NCBI RefSeq assembly: GCF_013002715.1
Contig: NZ_JABENB010000002.1
Coordinates: forward strand, 496,001 to 560,000
Source of the DNA: Flexivirga aerilata
GTDB lineage: Bacteria > Actinomycetota > Actinomycetes > Actinomycetales > Dermatophilaceae
Direction: 5' to 3'
DNA: 64,000 nucleotides
This document shows positions 44,377 to 52,900 of this stretch, piece by piece; within the stretch, counting starts at the first letter, position 1, and each line of letters opens with the position of its first letter. A model generated the notes under the pieces. It had not been told where the DNA came from. It worked only from the letters and a program-made list of their open reading frames with translations, and did not search any database. The translations under genes were made by a program, and so were the position numbers.

Positions 44377-45915
44377 TCAGTCGCCGCTGACGAGCTGCGC
44401 CACCGCCTGTCCCGTCGGCACACTGTCCCCAAACGTCCGTATGACGTGGGTCGCGCCCTCCAGCTCTTCGTCGTCGGTGACGTAACCGAGGGCCACGACC
44501 AACGCCGCGGGGTTGCGCTGCAACGCCGCGCGCAGCTGGTCGCGCTCGGTCGCGTCGCGCGCCGGAGCGCCGACCACGAGCACGTCGGCGACGGGCAGGT
44601 CCGCGTGGGCGAGAAGCCGGTCGTCGCCCGCCTGCCCCTCTCCGCCCCCACCCGACGTGAACGCGCTGGTGACGACCGAGCCCGGACGGGCGTGCACCAG
44701 AGCGGTCACGACCGAGGCGGTCAGCGCGCCGCTTGCGACATTGCGCTGCCGGCGCAGGTCGACGATCTGCAGCGGCCGGCCCGGGAGCGCCATCGCTCCG
44801 CGCACGGCCAGCGATCGTGCCGCGGCGATCCGGTCGGCCTCGGCATCCGCGTTGGCGTCGGCCCTGGCGTCGCCCTGCCCGCCCGGACGGCCCGGCCCGT
44901 GCGAGCCGCACCACTGCCACAGCCGGTCCACCCGGTCCGCCGCCTCCTCCAGCCGGCCGACCGGCAGCCGTCCCTGCATGGCGGCGTCCACCAGCGCCCC
45001 GCGCGCTTCGGCGAAGACGCGCTCGTCGCTGCCCGGGTGGTCGGCGCCGAGCACCGGGTTGCCGAGTCCGAGCAGATCGGCGCCGGCAAGCAATGCCTGC
45101 ACGCAGCCCTCACCGAGGCCGATGGTGTCGCGGATCGCGCTCATGTCGAGCGCGTCGCTCATGATGACGCCGTCGAAGCCGAGCTCGTCCCGCAGCATCC
45201 GCAGCGCCGCCGGGCTGATCGTGGCCGGCCGGTCCGGGTCGACCGCGCCGATGATCACGTGGGCGGTCATGACCGCCTGCACCCCGGCCCGCACCACGGC
45301 CGCGAAGGGCGCGAGTTCCCGCTCGCGCAGCACCTCCATCGGTGCGTCGACGTGCGGGAGCCCGACGTGCGAGTCGACGGCGGTGTCGCCGTGCCCGGGG
45401 AAATGCTTTGCCGTTGCTGCGATTCCGGTGTGTTGCAGACCCTCGACATACGCCACGCCGTGCCGGGACACGAGCTCGGCGGTGGCGCCGAACGACCGCA
45501 CGCCGATGACCGGGTTGGCCGGGTTGCTGTTGACGTCGACCACCGGCGCGAGGTCGATGTCGATGCCGGACGCGGCGAGGTCGTGACCGATGGCGGCGGC
45601 CACGCGCCGGGTGAGACCGGGGTCGTCGGCCCGGCCGAGCGCCGCCGCACCGACGTGCGGTGAGCCGCCCCGTGCGCCGAGCCGGCTGACGATGCCGCCC
45701 TCCTCGTCGGTGGCGATCAGCACCTCGCCGGCAGCGTGCAGCTGCGCCGAGAGTGCCGCGGTCTGCTCCACGTCGCCGATGTTGTGGCTGAAGTAGACGA
45801 CCCCGCCGAGGCCCGTCTCCACCGCACGCGACAGCCAGGCCGGGGGAGCCGACCGGCCGGCGAAGCCGGGCTTCAGCACCCGGTGCACCAGACGGTCGAC
45901 CGCCGGGTCGATCAC
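44377..45915 (-). CDS. Glycoside hydrolase family 3 (beta-N-acetylglucosaminidase-like)
   Basis: The 512-residue enzyme has the GH3 N-terminal barrel of NagZ-type N-acetylglucosaminidases: VLIATDEEGGIVSRLG, GHDLAASGIDIDLAPVVDVN, ATAKHFPGHGDTAVDSHVGL, and the likely catalytic Asp in GVIMSDALDMSAI. A C-terminal domain of about 170 residues follows, with a Ala/Asp-rich linker. No signal peptide is present, so it acts on imported sugar. The GTG overlaps the permease stop as GTGA, placing it last in the ABC operon. Chitobiose or muropeptide sugars are plausible substrates. Confidence 0.9.
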   Translation of the reverse strand: MIDPAVDRLVHRVLKPGFAGRSAPPAWLSRAVETGLGGVVYFSHNIGDVEQTAALSAQLHAAGEVLIATDEEGGIVSRLGARGGSPHVGAAALGRADDPGLTRRVAAAIGHDLAASGIDIDLAPVVDVNSNPANPVIGVRSFGATAELVSRHGVAYVEGLQHTGIAATAKHFPGHGDTAVDSHVGLPHVDAPMEVLRERELAPFAAVVRAGVQAVMTAHVIIGAVDPDRPATISPAALRMLRDELGFDGVIMSDALDMSAIRDTIGLGEGCVQALLAGADLLGLGNPVLGADHPGSDERVFAEARGALVDAAMQGRLPVGRLEEAADRVDRLWQWCGSHGPGRPGGQGDARADANADAEADRIAAARSLAVRGAMALPGRPLQIVDLRRQRNVASGALTASVVTALVHARPGSVVTSAFTSGGGGEGQAGDDRLLAHADLPVADVLVVGAPARDATERDQLRAALQRNPAALVVALGYVTDDEELEGATHVIRTFGDSVPTGQAVAQLVSGD

Positions 45916-46733
45916 TTCACCGCTCCGGACACCAGGCCGGCACCGAGCCGGCGCTGCGCCAGCACGAAGACGACGACGACCGGGATCGTCACCATGGTCG
46001 AGGCGGCCATCAGCCCGCCCCAGTCGTTGACGTGCGCACCGAAGAATCGTTGCAGACCGACACCGACGGTGAGCCGGTCGTCCTTGCTCAGGAAGGTCAG
46101 CGCGAAGGTGAACTCCTCCCAGGCCATCACAAACGAAAACGCAGACGTGGCAACCAATCCCGGCACGACCAACGGCAGCAGCACGGACCGGAACATCCGC
46201 CACCAGCCGCATCCGTCGAGATAGGCCGCCTCCTCCAGTTCGCGGGGCACGGCGGCGACGAAGCCCTGCAGGTTCCAGATCGCGAACGGCAGCGAGAAGG
46301 CGATGTAGACCAGGATCAGGCCGAGCAGCGAGTTGAGCATCCGCCAGTCCTTCATCTGCAGGAAGAGCGGGATCACCAGGGCTTCGGCGGGCAGCATCTG
46401 CACGATCAGGATGAGCACCAGCATGGTGGACCGGAAGCGGAAGCGGAAGCGCGCGATGGCGACCGCGCCCAGCATCGCGAGCGCGCCGGACACCACGGCC
46501 GTTGCCACCGTCACGATCGCCGAGTTGAGCATGTACCGCCCGAAGTGGTTCTCGGTGAAGGCCCGCCGGAAGTTGTCCAGGGTCACGTCGGCCGGCACGA
46601 GACTGTCCGTGCCGGAACCGTTCTGGCCGTTGAGTGCCGTGCTCAGCATGAAGTAGACCGGGAAGAGCGTGAAGAGCAGCAGCGCGACGACGGCGACGGT
46701 CTTGCCGATGCCGGTCCAGGTGCGGGTTTTCAT
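45912..46733 (-). CDS. Carbohydrate ABC transporter permease (MalG-type)
   Basis: The 273-residue inner-membrane protein has about six hydrophobic helices and the permease loop EEAAYLDGCGWWRMFRSVLLP, which contacts the ATPase. It is the second permease of the import system, overlapping the first by 4 bp and the glycosidase by 4 bp. No ATP-binding subunit is in the operon, so a shared MsiK-type ATPase is likely. Confidence 0.93.
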   Translation of the reverse strand: MKTRTWTGIGKTVAVVALLLFTLFPVYFMLSTALNGQNGSGTDSLVPADVTLDNFRRAFTENHFGRYMLNSAIVTVATAVVSGALAMLGAVAIARFRFRFRSTMLVLILIVQMLPAEALVIPLFLQMKDWRMLNSLLGLILVYIAFSLPFAIWNLQGFVAAVPRELEEAAYLDGCGWWRMFRSVLLPLVVPGLVATSAFSFVMAWEEFTFALTFLSKDDRLTVGVGLQRFFGAHVNDWGGLMAASTMVTIPVVVVFVLAQRRLGAGLVSGAVK

Positions 46734-47644
46734 GCGGTGTCCTCCTCACGGAAGAGCAGGCGCAGGTAGACCAGCGTGATCAGCAGCAGCACCACGGTCA
46801 GCAGCACCGCGATCGCCGAGCCGAGGCCGTATTTGGTCTGGTTGATCGACGACACGTAGGACCACACCCCGAGGTTGAACACCTCGGGGTTGCTGCCGTC
46901 GCCGCCGGGCATCAGGTAGATCTGCGCGAACACCTTGAAGTCCCAGATCGTCGAGAGGATCGTCACCACCGCGAAGGCCGGCCGCATGAGCGGCACGGTG
47001 ATCGACCAGAAGCGCCGCCACGCGCTCGCGCCGTCGATCTTGGCGGCCTCGTGCAACTCCGTCGGCACGGTCAGCAGCCCGGCGAAGATGGTGATCGCCA
47101 CGAACGGGTAGCTGTGGTGCACCACGTTGAGCAGTGCGATCGCGTAGAACGAGTAGCGGTCGGTGAACCAGTTGTGACCTTCGCTGCCGACCAGGCCGAT
47201 GCTCTGCAGGAAGTGCAGCGCAACCCCGTTGTCCGGGTCGAAGATCCACACCCACACGTAGGTGCCGGTCACCGCCGGCAAGGCCCACGCGATCAGCGCC
47301 GCACCGATCACCACCGCCCGCGTTTTCGGGCCCACCGACTGGAGCAGCAGGGCGACCAGAGTGCCGAGCACGACGGTGAGCACCACTGCCAATGCTGCGA
47401 ATACGACGGTGTTGGGCAGGATCGTGCGCCACAGGTAGGACGCGGGCAGACCCGGCGCACCGGTGAAGATCTGCCGGTAGTTGTCCCACCCGATGAACAC
47501 CGGGCTGCCGCTGATCACCTCGCGCAGGTTGTAGCGCTGGAAGGACAGCGTCGTCACCCGGACGATCGGGTAGAGCAGCAGTCCGGCGATGACCAGCAGC
47601 GGCCCGGCGAGCAGCAGCCACGGCCGCGTCTTGGATTCGCGCAC
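46730..47644 (-). CDS. Carbohydrate ABC transporter permease (MalF-type)
   Basis: The 304-residue inner-membrane protein has about six helices and the ATPase-contact loop ELHEAAKIDGASAWRRFWS followed by ITVPLMRPAFAVV. It starts 3 bp after the binding-protein gene. Its likely partner is the MalG-type permease downstream. Confidence 0.93.
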   Translation of the reverse strand: MRESKTRPWLLLAGPLLVIAGLLLYPIVRVTTLSFQRYNLREVISGSPVFIGWDNYRQIFTGAPGLPASYLWRTILPNTVVFAALAVVLTVVLGTLVALLLQSVGPKTRAVVIGAALIAWALPAVTGTYVWVWIFDPDNGVALHFLQSIGLVGSEGHNWFTDRYSFYAIALLNVVHHSYPFVAITIFAGLLTVPTELHEAAKIDGASAWRRFWSITVPLMRPAFAVVTILSTIWDFKVFAQIYLMPGGDGSNPEVFNLGVWSYVSSINQTKYGLGSAIAVLLTVVLLLITLVYLRLLFREEDTA

Positions 47645-47647
47645 CGA

Positions 47648-48976
47648 TCAGCTCGTGCTGTTGAGGGTCGCGGTGATCGACTGCGACGCCTTGGTCGTCG
47701 CGGCATCGACCGAGGTGCCGGTGAGGATCGACTGCAGCATCTGGCTGATCGTCTTGTTGCCCTCGACCGTGCCCCACTGCGGCGCGTTGGGCACGTTGCG
47801 GCCGGCCTCGAGCATCGCCTTGGCGAAGGGCGCGACCAGCGGATCGGAGCTGCCGGCATACGTCTTGAGCAGGCTGGTGGTGGTCGGGAAGAACCCGCTC
47901 GCGTCGGCCCACTGCTTGGCGAGCGTGCCGCTCGTCATCAGCTGGACGAACTTCCAGGCCAGGTCGGGGTTCTTGCTCTTGGCCATGATCGCCAGGTTGG
48001 ACCCGCCGACGAACGCCGGCGCGAGGCCGCCGTCCTTGCCGGGTATGGCGAAGGCCCCGATCTTGCCCTTGAGCTCGGGGTTCTGCTCCTCGACCGTCTT
48101 CGGCGTCCAGTTGCCCTGGATGACCATCGCCGACTTGCCCTTGGCGAAGGAGTCGAGCAGGTCGGTCTCCTTCCAGGTCGAGGCGGCGGTGGTCGACGAG
48201 CCGTCCTTGAGCGCGAGCCCGGTGTAGAAGTTGAGGCCGTCGCGTGCCTTCGTGCTGTCGAGCGCGCCCTTCCACTTGCCGCCGTCCTTGGTGGCGAAGT
48301 CACCGCCGTCGCCCCAGATGAAAGGCGCTGAGGCGTATGACGATCCGCCCGCGATCGGGAACGGCGTCATGCTCGGCTCCTTGGCCTTCAGCGTCTTGAC
48401 CGCCTGCTGCAGCTGCGCCCAGTTGGTCGGGGGAGTGATGCCGGCCTTGCTGAAGACGTCCTTGCGGTAGACGATGCCGCGGACCCCGGCATACCAGCCC
48501 ACGCCGTACTGCTTGCCGTCGTAGGTCGCGGAGTCCTTCAACGCCTGCAGCTCGTCCTTGCCGGTGCCGGAGGAGCCGACCTGCTGGGTGACGTCGGCGA
48601 GGCCGCCGACCGCGGCGAACTCCGGGGTCCAGGTGGTGCCGATCTCGGACACGTCCGGGCCGTTGCCGGCCGCGAAGGAGCGGACCAGGCGGTCGTGCGC
48701 GTCGGCCCACTCGACCTCCTGGATGTTGAGCGTGGCGCCGGTCTGCTTCTTGAACTCCGCCTTCGCGGCGGCGTAGAACTTCGAGGCGTCGGGGTTGGTG
48801 CCCTTCATCACCCAGAAGGTGAGCGACTTGCTGCCGCCGGCCGCGGCTCCCGAGCCGGAGCCGCCTGCGCCGCCCGCGCCGCCGGTGCTGCCCGAACCGC
48901 CGCTGTCGCCGCAACCGGCGAGGGCGAAGCTGAGAGCCGTGACGGACGCGACAAGTGCGGCTGTGCTGGTGCGCAT
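47648..48976 (-). CDS. Extracellular sugar-binding lipoprotein
   Basis: The 442-residue product is a family-1 solute-binding protein. The N-terminus has a lipoprotein signal ending LSFALAGCGD (Cys near residue 22), then a Gly/Ser-rich linker. The mature part shows NGPDVSEIGTTWTPEFAAVG, VGWYAGVRGIVYRKDVFSK and VIQGNWTPKTVEEQN. It captures the sugar at the outer membrane face for the two permeases. First gene of the operon, with the divergent GntR gene 129 bp away; two GAAAAAT direct repeats lie between them. Confidence 0.93.
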   Translation of the reverse strand: MRTSTAALVASVTALSFALAGCGDSGGSGSTGGAGGAGGSGSGAAAGGSKSLTFWVMKGTNPDASKFYAAAKAEFKKQTGATLNIQEVEWADAHDRLVRSFAAGNGPDVSEIGTTWTPEFAAVGGLADVTQQVGSSGTGKDELQALKDSATYDGKQYGVGWYAGVRGIVYRKDVFSKAGITPPTNWAQLQQAVKTLKAKEPSMTPFPIAGGSSYASAPFIWGDGGDFATKDGGKWKGALDSTKARDGLNFYTGLALKDGSSTTAASTWKETDLLDSFAKGKSAMVIQGNWTPKTVEEQNPELKGKIGAFAIPGKDGGLAPAFVGGSNLAIMAKSKNPDLAWKFVQLMTSGTLAKQWADASGFFPTTTSLLKTYAGSSDPLVAPFAKAMLEAGRNVPNAPQWGTVEGNKTISQMLQSILTGTSVDAATTKASQSITATLNSTS

Positions 48977-49105
48977 GGTGTTCCTCCCGTGGTCCTGCCG
49001 CCTGACGTACGCGGCTTATCGACCGACCCTAGAGAAAAATTGCTCCGTAATGCCGACACATCGGGAAAAATCTTTCGCGCGCGTCGCGGGTGGGACGATG
49101 GGCGC

Positions 49106-49456
49106 ATGTTCCGCATCGACGACGCGGTGGACACCCCGCCGTACCAGCAGATTTGCGACCAGGTGTCGGCGGGGATCGACTCCGGGGAGCTCGCCGCGGG
49201 GACCCGGCTGCCGTCGGTGCGGGCCCTCGCCGCCGAGCTGCACGTCGCGCCGGGCACCGTCGCCAAGGCCTACACCCAGCTGGAGCAGGCGGGCCTGATC
49301 GAGACCGCCGGTCGGTCCGGCACCCGCGTCGCCGCGACGGGCGGGCCGGTGGCGCTCGCGGCGGAGGCGGCCGCCGCCTTCGCCGACCGGGTGCGGCCGC
49401 TCGGCCTCGACGACGAGCAGCTGGTGAAGCTGGTGCGGGCGGCCCTCACGCCCTAG
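49106..49456 (+). CDS. GntR-family regulator (YtrA-like, short)
   Basis: The 116-residue protein has a winged helix (PPYQQICDQVSAGIDSGELA, RLPSVRALAAELHVAPGTVA, KAYTQLEQAGLIETAGRSGT) and a short C-terminal helix without an effector domain, as in the YtrA subfamily. It is divergent from the sugar ABC operon and may regulate it, although YtrA-type regulators more often control ABC exporters. The ATG at 49106 lies 6 nt after GACGAT. Confidence 0.88.
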   Translation: MFRIDDAVDTPPYQQICDQVSAGIDSGELAAGTRLPSVRALAAELHVAPGTVAKAYTQLEQAGLIETAGRSGTRVAATGGPVALAAEAAAAFADRVRPLGLDDEQLVKLVRAALTP

Positions 49457-49554
49457 TCGGTATGCCGCGGCGCGCGCGTGACGTACGCCCGCGCGGGTGT
49501 GCGCGATCTCACCATCGCTGGAGTGGCGGGAATACCGGACGCCGGGATAGGGTT

Positions 49555-49566
49555 TTCGATATCGAA
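49555..49566. promoter_or_regulatory. Perfect palindrome TTCGATATCGAA before the 49-residue gene
   Basis: TTCGATATCGAA lies 38 bp before the ATG at 49605, within an AT-richer patch that also contains the near-repeat TTCTCGACACCGAA. The position fits a repressor or activator site. Confidence 0.5.
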
Positions 49567-49604
49567 GTTCTCGACACCGAACGTCTCAAAGGAGAGACCC
49601 CAGC

Positions 49605-49754
49605 ATGACCTCGCTCGCCCACGCCATCCGCTCCCGCCGTGAGTCCGCCCGCAGCCGTCGCGCCCTGATGCGCGCGATCGACAGCGCCTCGACTCCCTCG
49701 GCACGCGAGGACCTGCTCATCGCGATGCAGCGCTCGCAGGACGTCACGCGCTGA
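49605..49754 (+). CDS. Small hypothetical protein, 49 residues
   Basis: The ATG at 49605 has AAAGGAGAGA 8-9 nt upstream, a strong ribosome-binding site. The product is highly charged and probably helical: MTSLAHAIRSRRESARSRRA, then LMRAIDSASTPSAREDLLIA and MQRSQDVTR. Arg content is about 20 percent. Similar short proteins are annotated as hypothetical in actinobacteria (from memory). A terminator 48 bp downstream makes this a monocistronic unit with its own palindromic operator. Function unknown. Confidence 0.72.
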   Translation: MTSLAHAIRSRRESARSRRALMRAIDSASTPSAREDLLIAMQRSQDVTR

Positions 49755-49801
49755 CGCACCTGCACTGAGCCGGCCCGCCGGCATACAACGCCGGTAAGAC
49801 A

Positions 49802-49834
49802 AAAGGCCCGATCCCTTTGGGGGAGCGGGCCTTT
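49802..49834 (+). terminator. Rho-independent terminator
   Basis: AAAGGCCCG and CGGGCCTTT pair as a perfect 9-bp stem with a 15-nt loop. It ends the transcript of the 49-residue gene and could also stop readthrough from the other side. Confidence 0.8.
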
Positions 49835-49866
49835 CGCATGCTGGTCTCGATACGGCCTCGCCTAGC

Positions 49867-50112
49867 GGCTCGGCCTACTCGACCAGCATGGGGTGGCTTG
49901 TCTAGCGGCTCGGCCTACTCGACCAGCATGGGGTGGCTCGGCCTACTCGACCAGCATGGGGTGGCTTGTCTAGCGGCTCGGCCTACTCGGCCAGCGTGAG
50001 TGCGGCTCGGCCTACTCGACCAGCGTGAGTGCGGCTCGGCCTACTCGACCAGCGTGAGTGCGGCTCGGCCTACTCGGCCAGCGTGAGTGCGGCTCGGCCT
50101 ACTCGGCCAGCT
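49867..50112. repeat. Tandem array of eight GGCTCGGCCTACTCG(A/G)CC units
   Basis: The core GGCTCGGCCTACTCGACCAG (or CGGCC) starts at 49867, 49907, 49935, 49975, 50004, 50033, 50062 and 50091. Units are 28-29 bp, except two of 40 bp that carry an extra GGCTTGTCTAGC. The tails change from ATGGGGT-type in the first three units to GTGAGTGC in the rest. A partner half-site CTGGTCTCGATACGGC (49841 on) pairs with the first unit. The array ends exactly at the stop codon of the acyl-CoA dehydrogenase. Confidence 0.9.
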
Positions 50113-51361
50113 ACTTCAGCTCACTGGAGCTGAGCTCGAGCTGGCGCCGTGCGACGACGAGCAGCTGGATCTGCTGGGTGCCCTCGAAGATGTCGAGGAT
50201 CTTGGAGTCGCGTGCCCACTTCTCGAGCAGCTCGGTCTCGGCATACCCGCTCGCACCGCACAGCTCCACGCACTGCAGCGCGATGTCGACGCAGGTGCGG
50301 CCGGCCTTGGCCTTGGCCATCGACGCCTGCATCGAGTTGGGCTTGCCGTTGTCGGCCATCCACGCGGCGCGGAGCGTGAGCAGGTAGGCCGACTCGTAGT
50401 CGGCCTCCATCTGCAGCAGGCGGGCGGCGGCGTGCGACTGGGAGTGCAGCGGCGCTGTCGGGTCGGGCTTCACCCCGGCCTTCCCGAGCAGCTCGGTCGC
50501 CAGGTCGAGCGACGCGCGCGCCAGGCCGACGGCCATCGCGGCCACGAGCGGGCGGGTGTTGTCGAAGGTCTGCATCGCGCCGCCGAAGCCGCCCTCGATG
50601 CGGATCTCCGGGTCACCGAGCAGGTCCTGTGCGGGCACCCGGCAGTTGTCGAGCGTGAACGCTGCGGTGTCCGACGCGCGGATGCCGAGCTTGTGCTCCA
50701 GCCGCACCAGCTTCAGCCCCGGGTTGTCGCGGCTCACCACGAACGACTTGATCGCCTGCTTGCCGAGCGACCGGTCGAGCGTCGCCCACACGACCACGAG
50801 CTCGGCGCGCTCGCCGCTGGTGACGAAGATCTTCTCGCCGTTGAGGACGTATTCGTCGCCGTCCTTGGTCGCGGTGGTGCGGATCGCGCCGGAGTCCGAG
50901 CCGGTGTCCGGCTCGGTGATCGCCATCGCGGCCCACTTGGTGCCGTAGCGCTCCTTCTGCTCGTCGTTGGCGACCGCCGCGATCGCGGCGTTGCCGAGGC
51001 CCTGGCGGGGGATCGACAGGGTCAGCCCGACATCGCCGCGGCAGGTCTCCATGATCGACAGCACCGACGACAGGTTGGAGCCGTTCTTGTTGCCCTTGCC
51101 GGACTTGGCCTTGGTGCCCGCGCCGACGCCGGCCGGCTCCTCCTTGGCGCCGCCACCGCTGGTGGTGCGCGCTCCGGCGCCCTGCGATGCGCCGGAGTCG
51201 GACAGCCCGTCGATGAGCGCCGACATCAGGTCCAGCTCGCGCGGATACTCGTGCTCGGCCAGGTCGTACTTGCGGCTGATCGGGCGGAACACCTCGTCGG
51301 CGAGGCCAGCCGCCTGCTTGACCAGCGGCACGAACTTTTTCGGAACCTCAAGATCGATCAT
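50111..51361 (-). CDS. Acyl-CoA dehydrogenase (linker-containing)
   Basis: The 416-residue flavoenzyme oxidises acyl-CoA to enoyl-CoA. Landmarks are YGTKWAAMAITEPDTGSDSG, YVLNGEKIFVTSGERA, EHKLGIRASDTAAFTLDNCR and the C-terminal KILDIFEGTQQIQLLVVARR. A disordered Gly/Ala/Ser/Lys-rich insert occupies about residues 54-97 between the first helices. The catalytic Glu is probably in the DIFEGTQQIQ loop. It is encoded 73 bp downstream of a second acyl-CoA dehydrogenase; they may act together in fatty-acid beta-oxidation. Confidence 0.92.
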   Translation of the reverse strand: MIDLEVPKKFVPLVKQAAGLADEVFRPISRKYDLAEHEYPRELDLMSALIDGLSDSGASQGAGARTTSGGGAKEEPAGVGAGTKAKSGKGNKNGSNLSSVLSIMETCRGDVGLTLSIPRQGLGNAAIAAVANDEQKERYGTKWAAMAITEPDTGSDSGAIRTTATKDGDEYVLNGEKIFVTSGERAELVVVWATLDRSLGKQAIKSFVVSRDNPGLKLVRLEHKLGIRASDTAAFTLDNCRVPAQDLLGDPEIRIEGGFGGAMQTFDNTRPLVAAMAVGLARASLDLATELLGKAGVKPDPTAPLHSQSHAAARLLQMEADYESAYLLTLRAAWMADNGKPNSMQASMAKAKAGRTCVDIALQCVELCGASGYAETELLEKWARDSKILDIFEGTQQIQLLVVARRQLELSSSELK

Positions 51362-51398
51362 TGCTTCAAATCCTTTGTCACAAAAGAGTTTTCGGGAG

Positions 51399-51439
51399 GT
51401 ATGACGGGAGCTGCTCGGACGATGGTCGCCCCGTCATAC
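51399..51439. repeat. Inverted repeat between the two acyl-CoA dehydrogenase genes
   Basis: GTATGACGGG (51399-51408) and CCCGTCATAC (51430-51439) form a perfect 10-bp stem with a 21-nt loop. The right arm covers the stop codon of the upstream gene. Both arms contain the GTATGAC word that is over-represented throughout the window. Confidence 0.7.
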
Positions 51440-52765
51440 AAGAAGGACGCCCTCGAGCAGGCCCGCACCGCGCAGGTCGCGATACCAGCGCTCGTTGTCG
51501 AACTCCTTCACGAAGCCGTGGCCGCCGAGCAGCTGCACGCCGTCGGAGCCGATCTGGGCGCAGTGCTTGGCGGTGAGCGCCCGGGCGTGCGCGATCTGCT
51601 CCGACGCGTCGACGTCGCGGTCGAGACGGGCAGCGGCGCGCCATACGACGAGGCGCAGGCCCTCCAGCTCGATCGCAATGTTGGCAACGGTGAAGGCGAC
51701 CGCCTGGCGGTAGGCGATCGGCTCGCCGAACGCCTTGCGCTCCTTGGTGTAGGTCTTCAGCTGGTCGAGGATCGCCTGCGAGGTGCCGACCGCGGCGGCG
51801 GCCCAGGCGAGCCGGCCGCGGGCGACCGCGTCGGCGTGGTCCGCGGTGGTGCCGAGCAGGTTGGCCTTCGGCACCCGCACGTCCGCCAGGTGCAGCGCGC
51901 CGGTGTGCGCGGCGCGGATGCCCATGGCCGGGTCGTCGGTGGTGGTCAGGCCCTCGGTGCCCGGGGGCACGATGACCAGGCGCGGCTCGCCGTCGACCAG
52001 GGCCGAGACGATGAAGAGGTCGGCCGAGTCGGCACCGGGCACCAGCGCCTTGTGGCCGTTGAGCACCAGCTGGTCACCCTCGACGGTGCCGGTGGTCTGC
52101 GGCTTGGCCGGGTCGAAGAGCGGCTGCGGCTCCATGATGGCGAGGGCGCCGGTGGCCGGCTCCTTCTCGTCGGTGAACGGCGGCAGGTAGGTCGCCTGCT
52201 GGTCCGAATCGCCATAGTTGACAAGGGCGTTCGCGACGGCGGCAGATGACATCACCGCGACCGCGAGACCCATGTCGCCACGGGCCAGCTCCTCGACGAC
52301 GAGCACGCCGGTCACCGCTGATGCCTCCTCGGCAACGCCGCCGAGGTCGGTCGGCACGCCGAGCAGCGTCATGCCCATCTGCGCGGCCTGGTCGCGGACC
52401 TTGTCCGGCACCGTGCGGTCGGTGTCGGCCTGTGCGGCGGCCGGGCGCAGCACCTCGTCGGCGAGCTCGCGAGCGGCCTCGCGGATCATGTCCTGGTCGT
52501 CGTTGGGGGAGAGGTCGAACTCGATGCGCTGCTTGGCCGGCTTGGACCGGGTCGGCTCACCGGAGCCCGACTTCTTGGCGAAGGCGCGGCCGGCGACCGT
52601 CTGGGCCTTGAAGCCCTGCCGGGCGCCGCGGTAGAGCACCTTCTCGATCTTGGCCCGCAGTGCGGGGTTCTTCATGGCCTCCAGGCCGCCGGCCCTGGTG
52701 ATCAGCCGCATCCCGAAGGACTGGCCGCGATCGGCCAGGGTCGGCTTTCCGTGCAGGTTGCTCAT
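51434..52765 (-). CDS. Acyl-CoA dehydrogenase
   Basis: The 443-residue protein has the flavin fold: IREAARELADEVLRPAAAQA, LARGDMGLAVAVMSSAAVAN, ALAIMEPQPLFDPAKPQTT, LVLNGHKALVPGADSADLF and the C-terminal GHGFVKEFDNERWYRDLRGA. An N-terminal extension of about 100 basic residues precedes the domain. The usual MTEPxxGSD substrate loop reads IMEPQPLFDP, so substrate choice may be unusual. ATG at 52765 is taken; it has a GAAAGGCAGAC stretch upstream. Confidence 0.9.
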   Translation of the reverse strand: MSNLHGKPTLADRGQSFGMRLITRAGGLEAMKNPALRAKIEKVLYRGARQGFKAQTVAGRAFAKKSGSGEPTRSKPAKQRIEFDLSPNDDQDMIREAARELADEVLRPAAAQADTDRTVPDKVRDQAAQMGMTLLGVPTDLGGVAEEASAVTGVLVVEELARGDMGLAVAVMSSAAVANALVNYGDSDQQATYLPPFTDEKEPATGALAIMEPQPLFDPAKPQTTGTVEGDQLVLNGHKALVPGADSADLFIVSALVDGEPRLVIVPPGTEGLTTTDDPAMGIRAAHTGALHLADVRVPKANLLGTTADHADAVARGRLAWAAAAVGTSQAILDQLKTYTKERKAFGEPIAYRQAVAFTVANIAIELEGLRLVVWRAAARLDRDVDASEQIAHARALTAKHCAQIGSDGVQLLGGHGFVKEFDNERWYRDLRGAGLLEGVLLV

Positions 52766-52900
52766 GTCTGCCTTTCGATCGGTTCCGGTGCCCGTGCGTG
52801 GCTCTCGCGCGCAGCGCCTGACCCGGATCACTCAGAGTTACGCGTACTTACGGTACCGGAAACAATGAGTATCGGGTACTTTCTCCGGCAGAAATCTTGC

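Noticed and set aside
44097..45586. Short Arg/Ser-rich frames scattered on both strands throughout the window
   Set aside because: They are out-of-frame shadows of real genes typical of GC-rich DNA, with no ribosome-binding sites or domains.
43135..45663. 842-codon plus-strand frame across tetR and the glycosidase
   Set aside because: It crosses three well-supported genes in other frames, has no domain similarity and arises from high GC.
49867..50112. CRISPR array
   Set aside because: The sequences between cores are also repeats with only two tail types, unit length is too short, and no cas genes are nearby.
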